DNA of 64,000 nt, from positions 192,101-256,100 of the forward strand of contig PDUO01000035.1 in assembly GCA_003008705.1 (NCBI GenBank), written 5' to 3'. The stretch is from Pezicula radicicola (taxonomy: Eukaryota; Ascomycota; Leotiomycetes; Helotiales; Dermateaceae). Below the pieces are notes generated by a model that was given only the letters and a program-made list of their open reading frames with translations, was not told the origin of the DNA and searched no databases. A program made the translations under genes and the position numbers. Positions 22,973-34,972 of the stretch are shown here, in pieces. Each line of letters starts with the position of its first letter. Within the stretch, counting starts at the first letter, position 1.

Positions 22973-24288
22973 ATGTCCGGTCGAGGGATCTCAGAAGATG
23001 TGTCGCCCGAGGCGATGCAGTCGCGCATCCAGCAGGCTCGTCGCGAAGCAGAAACTTTAAAGGATAGGATAAAGAGGAAGAAGGATGATCTGGCCGATGG
23101 GACGCGTGAGTGAACCCCATTGAGCTCAACACGATGCATCTCCCAGCCGTTACTAACCTCTGTCTATACTATGCAGTCGCGAATATTGCCAAGGCACAGC
23201 AGGAAGCCCTTCCAAAGAACCAAATGATGCGGACCAGGAAGACATTGAAAGGCCATCTCGCCAAGATTTACGCTATGCACTGGTCAACGGACAGGAGGCA
23301 CTTAGTATCTGCATCACAGGACGGGAAGCTGATCATCTGGGATGCTTACACAACGAACAAAGTCCACGCTATTCCTCTTCGATCGTCTTGGGTCATGACC
23401 TGCGCCTACGCCCCAAGTGGAAACTACGTAGCCTGCGGTGGTCTGGATAATATCTGCTCAATTTACAACCTCAACTCAAGTCGCGATGGACCAACGCGTG
23501 TTGCCCGAGAACTTTCAGGCCATTCGGGATACCTCTCCTGCTGTCGATTTATCAATGACCGCAGCATCCTCACATCTTCTGGCGATATGACATGTATGAA
23601 GTGGGATGTAGAGACAGGCTCAAAAGTTACAGAGTTCGCAGATCACTTGGGAGATGTCATGAGCATCAGCATCAACCCAACTAATCAAAATACATTCGTG
23701 TCGGGAGCCTGCGATGCATTTGCAAAACTGTGGGATATCCGGGCCGGCAAGGCTGTTCAGACATTTGCGGGCCATGAGTCGGACATCAACGCTATTCAAT
23801 TCTTCCCAGATGGCCACTCCTTTGTCACTGGTTCCGACGATGCTACATGTCGGCTGTTCGATATTCGCGCAGACAGAGAACTCAATCAATATGGCGTATG
23901 TGTATACCTTAGACGCATGGCCACTTTACTAATTTTCCCATTAGAACGATTCTATTCTGTGTGGAATTACATCTGTTGCTACGTCGGTGTCAGGCAGACT
24001 TCTCTTCGCTGGTTACGATGATTTCGAATGCAAGGTGAGAGGAATTACCATAGCTAAAGCAAGATCACTACTAATTTGGTCGTGCAGGTCTGGGATGTTA
24101 CCCGTGGTGAGAAAGTTGGCTCGCTAGTAGGCCACGACAACCGCGTTAGTTGTTTGGGTGTTAGCAATGATGGAATGAGTTTGTGTACTGGATCATGGGA
24201 TTCATTGGTAAGTCGCAGACCCCAATTGCTCCTCTTTTGCACAACCTGCTAATTTAGCTACTTGCAGCTTAAAATATGGGCCATGTAA
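22973..24288 (+). CDS. Heterotrimeric G-protein beta subunit
   Basis: Five exons (22973-23105, 23177-23895, 23945-24034, 24088-24207, 24268-24288) give 360 residues, all joins in frame. The N-terminal helix ([20 protein letters not shown]) is the coiled coil that binds G-gamma. Seven WD40 blades follow, for example [15 protein letters not shown]...[42 protein letters not shown] and the terminal SLLKIWAM. The very short last exon (seven codons including stop) completes blade seven. Family knowledge: G-beta with G-gamma couples receptors at the plasma membrane to development, conidiation, mating and virulence signalling (SfaD in Aspergillus, Gnb-1 in Neurospora). A phosducin-like gene, whose product class chaperones G-beta, lies 2.2 kb downstream on the same strand. 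Confidence 0.96.
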
Positions 24289-26482
24289 ACGCCCTCTTAT
24301 GTCGAATATGTCGAAGCTGTCCGCCAAACCCCCAGCCGACCTGATCATCCATATAATCTCATGACCTACTCCGCTATAACCTAATGTCGGCGATTCGGCA
24401 GCGGCCGAATCACCATCGCCTCCTAGACTGTATGATCTGATCCAAGCAAAGGATCTGTCAACAGCTAGTTACGCATTTTCGATTCTTGTGCACAATAATT
24501 CTACTTTCACCAAATCTTTGTTCGTATGGGTGGTCGTGTTGCATTCCTCATTTCTCTGCGTTCTTAAGCCTGGGCCGTCTTGCGAATGATATCCCGCGGA
24601 GAGATGCAGGCCCTTTACACTTTCTCCTTTAAGTCGGTCTTCCCCCGTGTTCGTGTTTCCTTGTGTGCGTAATCTCAAAAAGCTTAAGACCATCTCTGTT
24701 GGAAGGGCGAGGTCAGCTGCGAAAATGAAAGAAGACCCTTCTCAAAAACTGGTTTGTTAGTCGGTCGATAAACTCGAGGAGTTGCTGCACGGTACCTTGG
24801 GTATGTGTAGATATAGTTTCGTGGGAGGCAGAGGAGGGGAGCAGAAGAAGACTTTCATCCTCAGGTTTTGTTGCTGCATTGCCAGCAGTGTTTTCCTCCT
24901 GGCGTAGGGCGGCGTAAATGCTTGTATCATAGTCTAATTACTGCAAATTTAGTAGAAAACTGTCTGGTTGGCTTTCAGTACTAAGTGAAGAAGATCTAGT
25001 TCGAAGACAACTTGTTTTACATGGCACGTCTGTTGGAGTATATATGCAGGGCAACCCAGTCTTTATAGCCCTTACAGCATCCTACTACTTATTTACAAGC
25101 GCAACTGCCGTGTACCCCGCACAAGATTCCGAGTAGATGGTAACTGAGGAAGGCGGTTTCTTCACCATAGTTTGGGGCGATATTGGGGTGGATCGGCGGC
25201 TTTTCACCATCACGCTTCACATCTCCAGCCTCTATCCCTCAACATCGAAAACGGAAGGGTAGTTTACCGACTACGCGCAGTCGTTCATGCAAATGATGTT
25301 GTACAAATACGGCACAGTATTCCTTCAGCCCTTTCGGGCGGTTGACCATGTTGGGCTGAGGGATTCTATAGAAAGTGATATCAGGTGGAGGAGGGTTTCG
25401 CAAAGATGTAAGGTATTTGAGTTATCCACCCAATAGGCCACACCCCATTATTATTACTCTCAGCAAATAATACCACATGACAGTGGCACCATAGTATCAC
25501 ATCACAGATCACAGACTAGAGTTGCGGGCGCTAAAGTAGCTGACATGAAACTAAGTTGCAAGGCCAGATGATTTGATGGGAAGACAGTCGGTAAGGCCTT
25601 AAATTCGAAGCATGCTTCAGGTTGGGCTGAGAGGACAACGCATTATTGCGACGTTGATAAGGACAGCTTGCCATTTATTGCTACTGACCAAAAATACATA
25701 TCATAGTACGGTATGATCTATCATCGGTATTTCCGCAGCTTCAAGCGTACCGATTTTTGGACTGCCTGCTGAGACATCTTGCGATGCATAAATAGAAAAA
25801 TAGATGGAAAAGGGGACTCGGTAAGGGACCTCTAAGGTTCAATCTGTTCCTGCAGATCACGGGACGATACAGATACGCATCAGACTGTACTGTACTGTAC
25901 TTTTTCCCGCCAGAACATCAAGATTCGACCAGGGCGCATCGGTACTCAGCTTGGTGAGCGTGTTATATCTCCCCTCATCGCCAGTCACTCAGCCCTTCCA
26001 GATCCACAACCTCGAGGCGCGAATGCCACAGAAAACTTTGAGCGGGCCTGGCCATACTCATCTGCCGAATCCACAGAGTCGCAGCGAATAACCCAGCTCC
26101 AAAGCACGAGGGCAGGCAAGGTTGGAGTGTGAGGTCCAAGCCCGGTCCCAGAAACACCAGGTAAGAAGACCCAAGATCTTGAGATGCGAACTTTGAAACG
26201 TAGACCCCCTCATCTGACTACGTATCAGCACGACTCCTGCATTCCAAGTCGCCGGAAGAAAAGCGATCCCTCGTGGCAGTTAGCATCAAACATAATTTCA
26301 AGCCAATTCCAACAACGAGTCACCCCAAACAAAACATCCTTCCCTCCAATCTGAGGTCTCTGCTGAGCCCCCTCTTCCTTACGACCTCCGTGACGTAAAT
26401 ACGAATCGATCCACTCTGCAACAAAGCGCCAGTACCCCCCTGCCTACCCTTGACTCTGTCAGAATATATATCTATCGCAAGC
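24289..26482. other. Spacer between G-beta and phosducin genes
   Basis: Contains the 3' flank of G-beta and the promoter of the phosducin-like gene. A TGTACTGTACTGTAC cluster sits at about 25886-25901. Short open frames (at most 74 codons) show no protein features. No gene is seen. Confidence 0.5.
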
Positions 26483-27404
26483 ATGGCCACCAAAACAGAA
26501 GCCCAAGAGGAATTTGACGCTATCCTATCCAAAGCCTCGGCCTCCCAACCACTCGGTCACCATCCAGACGACGACAAGGACTATAGACACGACAAAGAGA
26601 ACGACGACCTCGACGAAGAGGAAGAGTATAGACAGAGCAAGATTGTCGAGTCTATGAAAATGCCCATCTTTGAGCGCTCCAATGGCGGCTTGCTGTTACC
26701 CCACCGCGAGTTTGATGAGGGCCGGACGACAGGTGTAAAGGGTGTAATTGCGGATGCGCGGAGCTATGAGGAAGCAAGGCGGAGTGGCAGCTGGCGAGAC
26801 AGATTCTCCAGTGCTATTGGTGGTGACAAGAGGAAGACCAGAGCTGTGAGTGGTGAACGGTATAAGGATACCGAGGAAGGCGCCAGCGCGAGTGAGGATG
26901 AAGACTTCCTAGAGAAGTGGCGTGAAGCCCGGAGGATGGAGATTCAAAGAGAAGGCAACGACATAAGAAATCGGAGGACCAGTCCGAGTGTCAGGCGCTA
27001 TGGACGCTTTGATGAGGTTGATGCTCTTGGCTATCTTGATGCCATTGAGAAGGTTGGTAGAGATACTGTTGTTGTTGTGTTCGTCTACGACCATGAGGTA
27101 CTTTACTCCCGTCCTCTGTCCATCCCGTGTTCTAACAGGTCACTAGTGCCAAGTCTCATCTGTAATAGAGGATGCCATCACGCCTCTCGTATCTACGCAC
27201 CCTGCAATTCACTTTGTCAAAGTACATTATGAAGACATTGAGTTCGATAACGCCGGCGTTCCTGCCATCCTCGCCTACAAGAACCAAGGCGATCTCTTCG
27301 CAAATCTCACCTACATCATCGACCAGATCCCTGACGATACCCTATTTGATACCAAGGCACTAGAAACAATACTGAGGAAGCACAAAGTTATTGAGAGACA
27401 ATGA
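26483..27404 (+). CDS. Phosducin-like protein
   Basis: Two exons (26483-27097, 27147-27404) give 290 residues with a 49-nt intron. The N-terminus is acidic and charged with MKMPIFERSNGGLLLP, then a helical region with WREARRMEIQRE. A thioredoxin-like domain follows (DEVDALGYLDAIEKVG, then VVVVFVYDHE joined across the intron to CQVSSVIEDAI, then HFVKVHYEDIEFDN and VPAILAYKNQGDLFANLTYI). This order matches phosducin-like proteins, including BDM-1 of Cryphonectria and PhnA of Aspergillus. They bind G-beta with the CCT chaperonin to assemble or stabilise G-beta-gamma in the cytosol. The linkage to the G-beta gene fits that role. The ATG at 26483 (MATKTEAQEEF) is preferred; the frame is open further upstream without an ATG. 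Confidence 0.9.
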
Positions 27405-28269
27405 ATTGACGTGGTTGACGTTTGACGGAACTGTTACGGCCTGAATTCTGGAGTGCTTTGTATTATACCATTAATTGGCGGCACTAAACGACGGGAGTTT
27501 TGGCAGACCTGGATGGTGGGCGTGATGGGATTTGCTGAGTTTGCTGGTTGCTATGATCATACCATGAATATATCCCCCTTTTCTTGTTCAGTCACATGAG
27601 ACAAAAAGACCCGAAAACCCTCCTTCGGAGCCAGGTTCCAAACTGTTTTGTCAGACTTCAGTGCTATGGTTACATGTTGCAAATATTTTGTGGCGTTTTT
27701 CTCGGGAAGATTGGTGACCAGTGAATGAAGAGATACATTGCATTGGTCAAGGTTATCCAGAAAGGGCGCACAGGGGGTTGGGTTCTTAATGGGATTCTAA
27801 CTGATAATAGTCTCGTTCTCCATAAAGTTCCAGAAAACAAAGATACCCTCACATCAATTACTATTGTTCATCCTGATTCACTGTAGAGATAGCATGCACT
27901 ACCAACATCTCACAAGCTCCCGAGTCCCAAGGCTTCCCTTAAAGTGAGACTAATTCGCTATAAAAAAAATCTCCGTTTTATAGTACGCTAAGTAGGTAGG
28001 TCATAGCTAATGGTAAGTATGCTTGCTAATAGTCATAGTAGTGTCAAATATCCTAGTACACCTAGTACTCTTTTGTGCTTTTAATTAGGATGTGTTATAT
28101 CACTGTCTATACATACCAGAAAGGGGTCCGTAGACCTGGAAATGTTGTCTGGGCCACGTGGATGATTGACTAGTTTGAGTAACTGACTTGATTTAGATAG
28201 TCAAATTACTTTACTCTTACGTGACTTGACTATCAAAGCTCATACATACCTCTAGAATTCCGGAAGTAC
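27405..28269. other. Convergent 3' flanks
   Basis: No gene is seen. It contains one copy of the dispersed motif TTTGAGTAACTGACTTGA at 28174-28191, a perfect 18-bp match (opposite strand) to 33652-33669. Confidence 0.5.
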
Positions 28270-30069
28270 TCAACCGAGTCTTACCCTCTTCCAAATACGA
28301 AGACACTCTTGTAAATCAACAGCAAGAGATCCATGAGCAGCAGAAACAGATTCGTAAACAACAGCAAGTACAAGACTCGCAAAAGCAAACATTACCACAG
28401 CTTCCTTCAAAAGCAAGAAATCAGCCTTCCTAATCCCACCATTCTCAACCCAAGCTTTCCATACATCAAGCATCTTTCCTAGCGCGACTGCAAAATCAAC
28501 ATTGTTTATCATCCTCCATAGCAAGATCTCAACTACCCGCTTCAAATCGTGAGTTTGGTCTATATGACCATGGGCTTTTAGCCAGGCAAGTGCATGTTCG
28601 GCAACAAGCCTGTTATCCCACTTGGGACTCTGAAGAGCTTCAACCATCCTCGTTTCTGCTCTCTGCGTTTCTTCTCTTCTCTTGTCATTCATTTCTTGCA
28701 CCCAATCTTCATGTTCCTTGAGCTGCCTCTCCTGCACAGCTAGGCTTCGCTCAGTAGGCGACAAACGAGTCTCGCGTTGAAAAGCTCGTGATCGCTCTCT
28801 CATCTTGCGGAATTGAGCTTCGTTTAATTCTGCGCTGTCGTTGTACTGGGTGAAGATTTCTGGGGTGGATGATTCCTCTACGATCTCCAGCATGACCAGG
28901 ATACCGCAGGGGATTGTGTCTTTTCTGGAGAAGGACAGGATGGAGGTTGGTATTTTGTAGTTCCAGAGGATTGCTTGCGAAGTTAAACCAAGTGCTGTTA
29001 GGGTGGATGCAAACCAGATTCCTTTGCTGTTGTTTCCTGATTCTGTGTCTAGATGGGTGATATCTGGCTGATCGAACATTTGGGCGTCGTTATCGTCTGG
29101 GATTGCGGAAGTCAGGCCTTCTAGTCCAATTTTGCATCTAATGGCTGGCGGAGAGTTTGAAATGATTTCGCAAGCCATTAGATTCGGTTGAGTTTTGACT
29201 TCATCAGAAAGAGTTTCAATAACTTTCTGCGTGTCTTCCTTCTCTTCTTCGCCGGGCAGGACGTTATCATCTGTTTGGGTTCCCTTTAGATTATTCTCTA
29301 GCTCGATGTCCCCTTCTCCAGTGGCTGTCCTCGGTCTTGGAGGAGGAATGCCTTTTATGATAGCCCAATATGGTGGTAGCGCGTGTTGATCTCTCATACA
29401 CCAATCCGAGGTCCAGCTTACAGCTAACGAAAGTTTTCCGTCAGAGTCATCAAGTGGAGCAACCGTCAGTGCAGCTTCTTGCTGATTTGGAGAAAGTAGC
29501 AGCGGTGTCCCCGTAGGAACCCAGAGGCCGCTGGTCCTTAACATGCGAAAACCAGCTGCATCTGGGACTGCGCCTAAATCGAGCATATAGCTTACCAGCT
29601 CTTCAAAGTCAATCTCCGCCTGTGGCTGACGTAGTTGATCGGAATAGTCAATCCTTTGAGTCTTTATTCCTGTGGTGTTCATTCTCCAATTAAAGATCGT
29701 CCAGCTTCCCCCTAAGATAGTGCTTGGAAAGGCACTTAACCTCCAATAATCCTTGCACGTCTCCCTATCTAGGGGGGATATTGTATACCGTGGGAGTTCA
29801 ACTTCTATTACATGGTTAATCACATCTCCCCGGGTAATGGCGGTAAGACGGCCATGTCGGAGGATTCTCCTGATCTTTTGAAGAGTCGCTATTGTGGTGA
29901 GGGTGTTGTAGATTATTGGTAGGACACCCAGTACAGCAAGGGGAACGCCGATAAAGGTGATGATGCTATCCAAGACGCGGCAATCAGTATTTTTTTTGCT
30001 TCTTCTAGAGGGGTGAGGTAACATTGGAATTGGTCGGTGTTGCGAAGCATGTTTTGGGAGTGAAAGCAT
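28270..30069 (-). CDS. Membrane protein of unknown function
   Basis: A single-exon gene of 599 codons. A hydrophobic segment near residues 33-55 (LDSIITFIGVPLAVLGVLPI) is followed by a basic helix (KIRRILRHG), and a second segment near 555-578 (AVVMFAFASLVLAVVYES) lies close to the C-terminus. Between them is a large soluble region with a conserved-looking early block (DYWRLSAFPSTILGGSWTIF), an acidic insert (GEEEKEDTQKV) and a charged coiled-coil stretch around ERQLKEHEDWVQEMNDKRRE. I do not recognise a named domain. The N-terminal GVPLAVLGVLPIIY pattern recalls uncharacterised fungal membrane proteins, but that is memory and not a search. The precise ATG is open: Met16 is an alternative. 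Confidence 0.75.
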   Translation of the reverse strand: MLSLPKHASQHRPIPMLPHPSRRSKKNTDCRVLDSIITFIGVPLAVLGVLPIIYNTLTTIATLQKIRRILRHGRLTAITRGDVINHVIEVELPRYTISPLDRETCKDYWRLSAFPSTILGGSWTIFNWRMNTTGIKTQRIDYSDQLRQPQAEIDFEELVSYMLDLGAVPDAAGFRMLRTSGLWVPTGTPLLLSPNQQEAALTVAPLDDSDGKLSLAVSWTSDWCMRDQHALPPYWAIIKGIPPPRPRTATGEGDIELENNLKGTQTDDNVLPGEEEKEDTQKVIETLSDEVKTQPNLMACEIISNSPPAIRCKIGLEGLTSAIPDDNDAQMFDQPDITHLDTESGNNSKGIWFASTLTALGLTSQAILWNYKIPTSILSFSRKDTIPCGILVMLEIVEESSTPEIFTQYNDSAELNEAQFRKMRERSRAFQRETRLSPTERSLAVQERQLKEHEDWVQEMNDKRREETQRAETRMVEALQSPKWDNRLVAEHALAWLKAHGHIDQTHDLKRVVEILLWRMINNVDFAVALGKMLDVWKAWVENGGIRKADFLLLKEAVVMFAFASLVLAVVYESVSAAHGSLAVDLQECLRIWKRVRLG

Positions 30070-30710
30070 GGTACGTATGTCATGTTACAACCTCAAAACC
30101 AGGCTCAAAGAGGAACACATGCTTCTGCGCCATAAGGTACTTACTCCGTAGCTGATACCATGTTGGAGGAAACACATGAAATGGATTAGCTATGGGCAAA
30201 ACCAGCTGTAGAACTACTATGAGAGATTTGGAAAAGGAAATCTTAAGGGTCAGGAAAAGGAAATTCAGCTGTCCAGCTAGCTATTCAGCTGCAAGCCTCT
30301 TAATTAAAAAGCGGCACTCTCGCACCAGCGATCAAGAGAATAAAGTGTCGGTACGAATTACATGACAAGTAAGTTAGCCCTTTTTCAGGTCAAACAAGGC
30401 CTTATTCATGGCTCGTAAGGTACCTAACGAATGACTACAGTCCTTTCAACACTATTCGTACTTGTCGAACTTGGCTTGATTATACTTTCCATTGGAGAAA
30501 TCCGAAATGCTTGGGCAGTGCTGCTTTTCCAGCACAGCAGAAAGCTAGCTTATTGTTGACCAACGAGGTTGCTGCTGTGCCTGAAAACCGAAAAGCTATC
30601 ACCACGGATTGTCTTGGCTTGGTCCGTTCGTGATTCCCCCGCCCATCAACCGTGACGCGCGAACTAAAAAGATTTGGGGAACTATGTCGGTTTTTGTGGG
30701 AAGGAAAAGT

Positions 30711-30745
<35 letters not shown>

Positions 30746-31097
30746 GAAAGCCGGGGGTATTTGCAAACAGTACCCGCATTGGAAGAGAAAATGCAGAGAA
30801 AGAAAGTAAAGGGCGACTTGGAAATAAAATCGAGTACCGTATGCGATAGCCTCGTGTTTCTTCTATTATTATTATTATTATTATGGTTCGTGCACGCTCC
30901 AAGCTTCGCTTGTGAAGGGCCCTTAAGGATCCGCCATGGAGTCAGCATCGGATTGTCGAAGCCTGGCAGTGCACTGCTAGTGACGACGGCACTTCCTCAT
31001 CACTTCATCTCTCATCTTCTTTCCCATCTCTCTCCCTCTCTCCCTCTTCTTTCTTCTTTCTTCTGTTGTTCCGTGCAAAAACAATGATTGAACGACC
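30070..31097. other. Divergent promoter region with microsatellites
   Basis: Lies between two divergently transcribed genes. It contains (ATC)11 at 30712-30744 and a (TTA) repeat at about 30864-30883. The last 60 bases before 31098 are CT-rich, typical of fungal core promoters. The frames through the ATC repeat encode poly-His, poly-Ile or poly-Asp only and are not taken as genes. Confidence 0.6.
30712..30744. repeat. (ATC)11 microsatellite
   Basis: Eleven perfect ATC copies in the divergent promoter upstream of the carboxypeptidase gene. Confidence 0.95.
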
Positions 31098-33213
31098 ATG
31101 AGGCTTCTTATTCTGTTTTGTTTCATTCTTCGCACCACATTCGCTCAATATCCTCCCGCATCAAACCTTACAACTATAGTTTCACCGGTCGATGGGAATA
31201 TCACCATCTCTTATAAGACACCCCCGCAAGGCACTTGCACAACCGCTTTCAGCACACAACAACAATACACTGGCTGGGTCAATGTACCAGGAGAATACCC
31301 GACCAACACCTTCTTTTGGTTCATCGCCGCGCGTGAAGCCACCACAGATCTCACAATATGGCTCAACGGAGGACCAGGCTCCAGCTCGATGCTAGGCCTG
31401 TTCAACGAGAATGGCCCTTGCGAAGTAATTGAGGAAGGAATAGGACAGTTCGGAACTCAGGTGCGCGATTGGGGATGGGACAGAGGTTCTAATGTGCTCT
31501 ATATTGATCAGGTATGCCACGATACATTATTGCGCACCCTCTGTCAACAATAGCAGAAGTGCTGGAGGAAGTCGTCTCATCAATTGCTAATCCATCAACC
31601 AGCCAAATCAAGTAGGATTTTCGTATGATACGCCTACCAATGGCTCCCTCGACCTCTTGACATCAAATCTCTATACGCCTCCTCAGGTTATCCCCACTTC
31701 TCAGCCCGCGGATACATTTATGAACGGGACATTCAGCTCACTCAACACGAATAACACTGCAAATACTACTGAGATCGCTGCCATGGCCATCTGGCACATG
31801 CTCCAGGGGTTCCTGGGTGCTTTCCCGCAGTACAGTCCCAACGACACGTCTACGATGGGTATACACTTGTTTGCTGAAAGTTATGGAGGGAAGTATGGGC
31901 CTGCATTCGCAACTCTGTGGGAGCAGCAGAACAAAAAACGTTTAAATGGCAGCCTTTCTCTGAGTGGCACCATTGAAATCAAGCTGCAGTCTCTTGGAAT
32001 TGTCAATGGCTGCGTGGATGATCTTGTGCAAGCACCATACTATCCTGTTATGGCCAACAGCAATACGTTCGGCTTGACTGCTATTAACCCGACTAGGGCT
32101 AAGTTGGCGAACGCCAGTTTCTATGCCTCTGGGGGTTGTCAGGATCTTCTCACTCGATGTCGCGCCGCGGTGAACTCTTCAGACCCAACAGACGAGGGTG
32201 ACGTTTCTTTTGCAAGTAAACTCTGCTCGAGTGCTTATAGCAGCTGTACGACTAACGTGATGGAGCCATACTTCGACGCAGGAAGGAGTGTATACGACAT
32301 TGCCCATTATCTTCCTGAGTCTTTCCCACCAAATACTTATCTTGAGTATTTGAATACACCATCATTTCAAGCAGCTATTGGGACACCAGTCAATTTCACC
32401 CAGACAAACCTCCAAGTCGTCAGCGCCTTCACAGCAACGGGGGACTACGAGCGTCAAGGCTTGATCCCAGCCATTGCTGCACTGTTAAACTCTGGTGTTC
32501 GTGTTGGCTTTATGTATGGTGATCGCGATTACATATGTAATTGGTTTGGAGGTGAAGCTGTTTCCCTAGCTGTGGCAGCAGAGACATCTCCGCAGTATGC
32601 TTCGCGCTTCCCAGCCGCAGGCTATGCACCCATCATCACAAATACAAGCTACATTGGGGGAGTTGTACGTCAATATGGGAATCTCTCATTCAGCCGCATC
32701 TATGATGCCGGACATAGCGTTCCAGCTTACCAGCCCGAAACTGCTTTTCAAGTATTTGCCCGGATCATGATGGGTACTTCAGTTTCGACCGGAGCAGCAG
32801 TTGATCTATCCAAGTATAACACCAGTGGGCCAGCAAACGCAACTCGTACAGCTAGCCTTCCCAGCTCCCCCAGCGCAACCTGTTACCTTAGGGATATCAT
32901 CGACACCTGTACGGATGATCAGAAGAGCAAGATCATCAACAATGAAGGGGTCATCATCAATGGAGTTCTCTATGATAAATCTGCCGACTGGAGCAGCTCA
33001 GGCCCTGGCACAACTGCAACGGCGACATCTATCCTCCAGGGGACCGGAACAGTTTCGACAACTACTTATACGGAAACGCTTACCGGCTTGTTCACAGCCA
33101 CAGCCACACCAAGTCCTACCAAAGGGCTTGGAGTTCGAACTACAGACCTTAGCATTCTTCTACTGCTTGGTCTGCCGTTGTTTGTAACAATGCTGTTTAC
33201 ATTACTTTCATAA
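31098..33213 (+). CDS. Secreted serine carboxypeptidase (S10), probably GPI-anchored
   Basis: Two exons (31098-31511, 31603-33213) with a 91-nt intron give 674 residues. The signal peptide (MRLLILFCFILRTTFA) should be cut before QYPP. Peptidase S10 blocks follow in order: substrate-binding WLNGGPGSSS, IDQPNQVGFSYD across the intron, nucleophile Ser in FAESYGGKYGP, catalytic Asp in YGDRDYICNW, and catalytic His in DAGHSVPAYQP. A long Ser/Thr-rich tail then leads to a C-terminal hydrophobic segment (LSILLLLGLPLFVTMLFTLL), which suggests a GPI anchor or a membrane tether. Many NxS/T sites are present. Family knowledge: these enzymes remove C-terminal amino acids at acidic pH. The S/T-rich, anchored layout suggests a cell-surface rather than vacuolar enzyme. 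Confidence 0.93.
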
Positions 33214-34473
33214 AAAAAAGTATTTTTCTTGCATACATTTAGAATTGGAATGCTTTGTTTCGGCATGCCAGCATATGGGTGGCGTAATGGTTTGATTTTA
33301 CAAGTATACACTTGTCTTTCAGGCAGGCATGAGATGATTGGAATTAATGGCGGCTGTATGAGATCATATTGGGCATTGTCTTACATTATACCCTGCCAAT
33401 CAGAGGCAAAAGACGGCGTTTCTATCCATTCATGGGAATTGTTTTCTTCGTAATAATGGGAACTCAGAATGGTACGATAAAAGAGAGGAATCAACAGAAT
33501 ATACAAGTCACTCGATACAAGTCCCAGTACTGCTCCTGGTAACCCAAGTATCAGAATATGCTGAGTAGCTTAGGTTTACTCTTGCTTAAGAAATAGCTAA
33601 TCTATTTGATGTACTCAAACCAACTGGGTTACTCAAAGTGAGTTACCAAGATCAAGTCAGTTACTCAAATAAGTGAGTTGCTCAAATCAAGTTACCCAAG
33701 TAAAAGAAAGACCCTATACTCCTATGCCAATTTTATTTTAGATTTATATGTTTTACGGCCATGTAGCAGGGACTACATTATACCGGGCCATTTTACAGTT
33801 CTAGAAGATTGACTGACATCCTTTAGGTGCCATCCTCGACCTCATGCATGTGATGGGCGGTGGCGTGTGCCTCTTGGCCAAGGATGATTTGCCAATCACT
33901 TACTCGGCGCCAACTGACAACACATCACGACTCTCTTCCTTCACGTTTTCGCATATGCACCCCAGAACAACCCAACCATAAATGGGTGGCCTCACGAACT
34001 CGGTTGGTATGCGTGGCTTCTAGTCACAACATTGTCGAAGTACGATGATGCACGTTGTACGCGGACGGGCTGTACCGCAGACCCGCTGCAACTGCATGGG
34101 ATTGAACGCTTATTTTTGACATTTTTCTTGCTATATTCGCAGACTTGGGCTTCAATGAGATATTATTCAGCCCAGCGGTATGGATGTGCCTTGTTAAACG
34201 TCATAAGCAGATGACTCGAGGCTGATTTCTTTGTGTTACCTTTGACATGGCATGTCTTTCCTGGCTCGCCTGGCTCAGTAGTTTTCGTTACAACTCACGG
34301 GGGCGAGAATGTATTCGGGTATTAATGCTATTTTTAAAATGTCCATTGGTACTTATCCATGATTCAGCCAGGAAGAATATCCAGCTGCCATTCTTTTCTT
34401 GCTAATCTAGTTTTCTGCTCATTTTTGCGACTCATTTGCGTCTCGTCCTTGCAATTCTTTCCATTGTATCAAT
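33214..34473. other. Spacer with clustered TTACTCAAA motifs
   Basis: No gene is seen. At 33609-33700 the sequence GTTACTCAAA or close variants occur at least four times (for example GGGTTACTCAAAG and TCAAGTCAGTTACTCAAA), forming a small irregular repeat cluster. The final part is the promoter of the NLR-like gene. Confidence 0.5.
33609..33700. repeat. Irregular cluster of GTTACTCAAA-type repeats
   Basis: Four or more diverged copies of an approximately 10-14 base motif in 90 bases. An 18-base copy at 33652-33669 recurs perfectly (inverted) at 28174-28191, and GTGAGTTACTCAAA recurs inside the foldback element at 42605-42698. Confidence 0.6.
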
Positions 34474-34892
34474 ATGGCTGAAGCTGAATCTAACCCTGAA
34501 TCTCCGCCGGTTGAGGCTCCTCCTGTTGAGTCCCCTCCTGAGGAGCCACCACCAGCTGAGGCCACGCCAACCTCCCAGGATACTGTTGAAGAAAAAGCTG
34601 AACCTCCTGCGACCACCCCCCCAGAGCAAGAGAAAGAACCAGAGAAAGAAACAGTTCCGCCAGAACCAGGTCAACAAATGTCTAAGCTCATTAACGACTT
34701 GTTTCACGGCTATGCCGACGAGGTCACAAAGCAAATACAAGACAGGCTTAAAGCTCCTGTGAATGATTTCTTCGACGGCTATCTCGAAGAGGTTACAAAG
34801 CAACTACAGGATCGCCTACATCCTCCTCCGCCTCCTCCGCCTCCTCCTGCGCCTGAGCCTGAACCCGAGCCAGAGCCAACCCCAGAGCCAAC

Positions 34893-34972
<80 letters not shown>

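Noticed and set aside
30609..30948. Frames encoding poly-His, poly-Ile and poly-Asp
   Set aside because: They are translations of the (ATC)11 repeat on different strands and frames.
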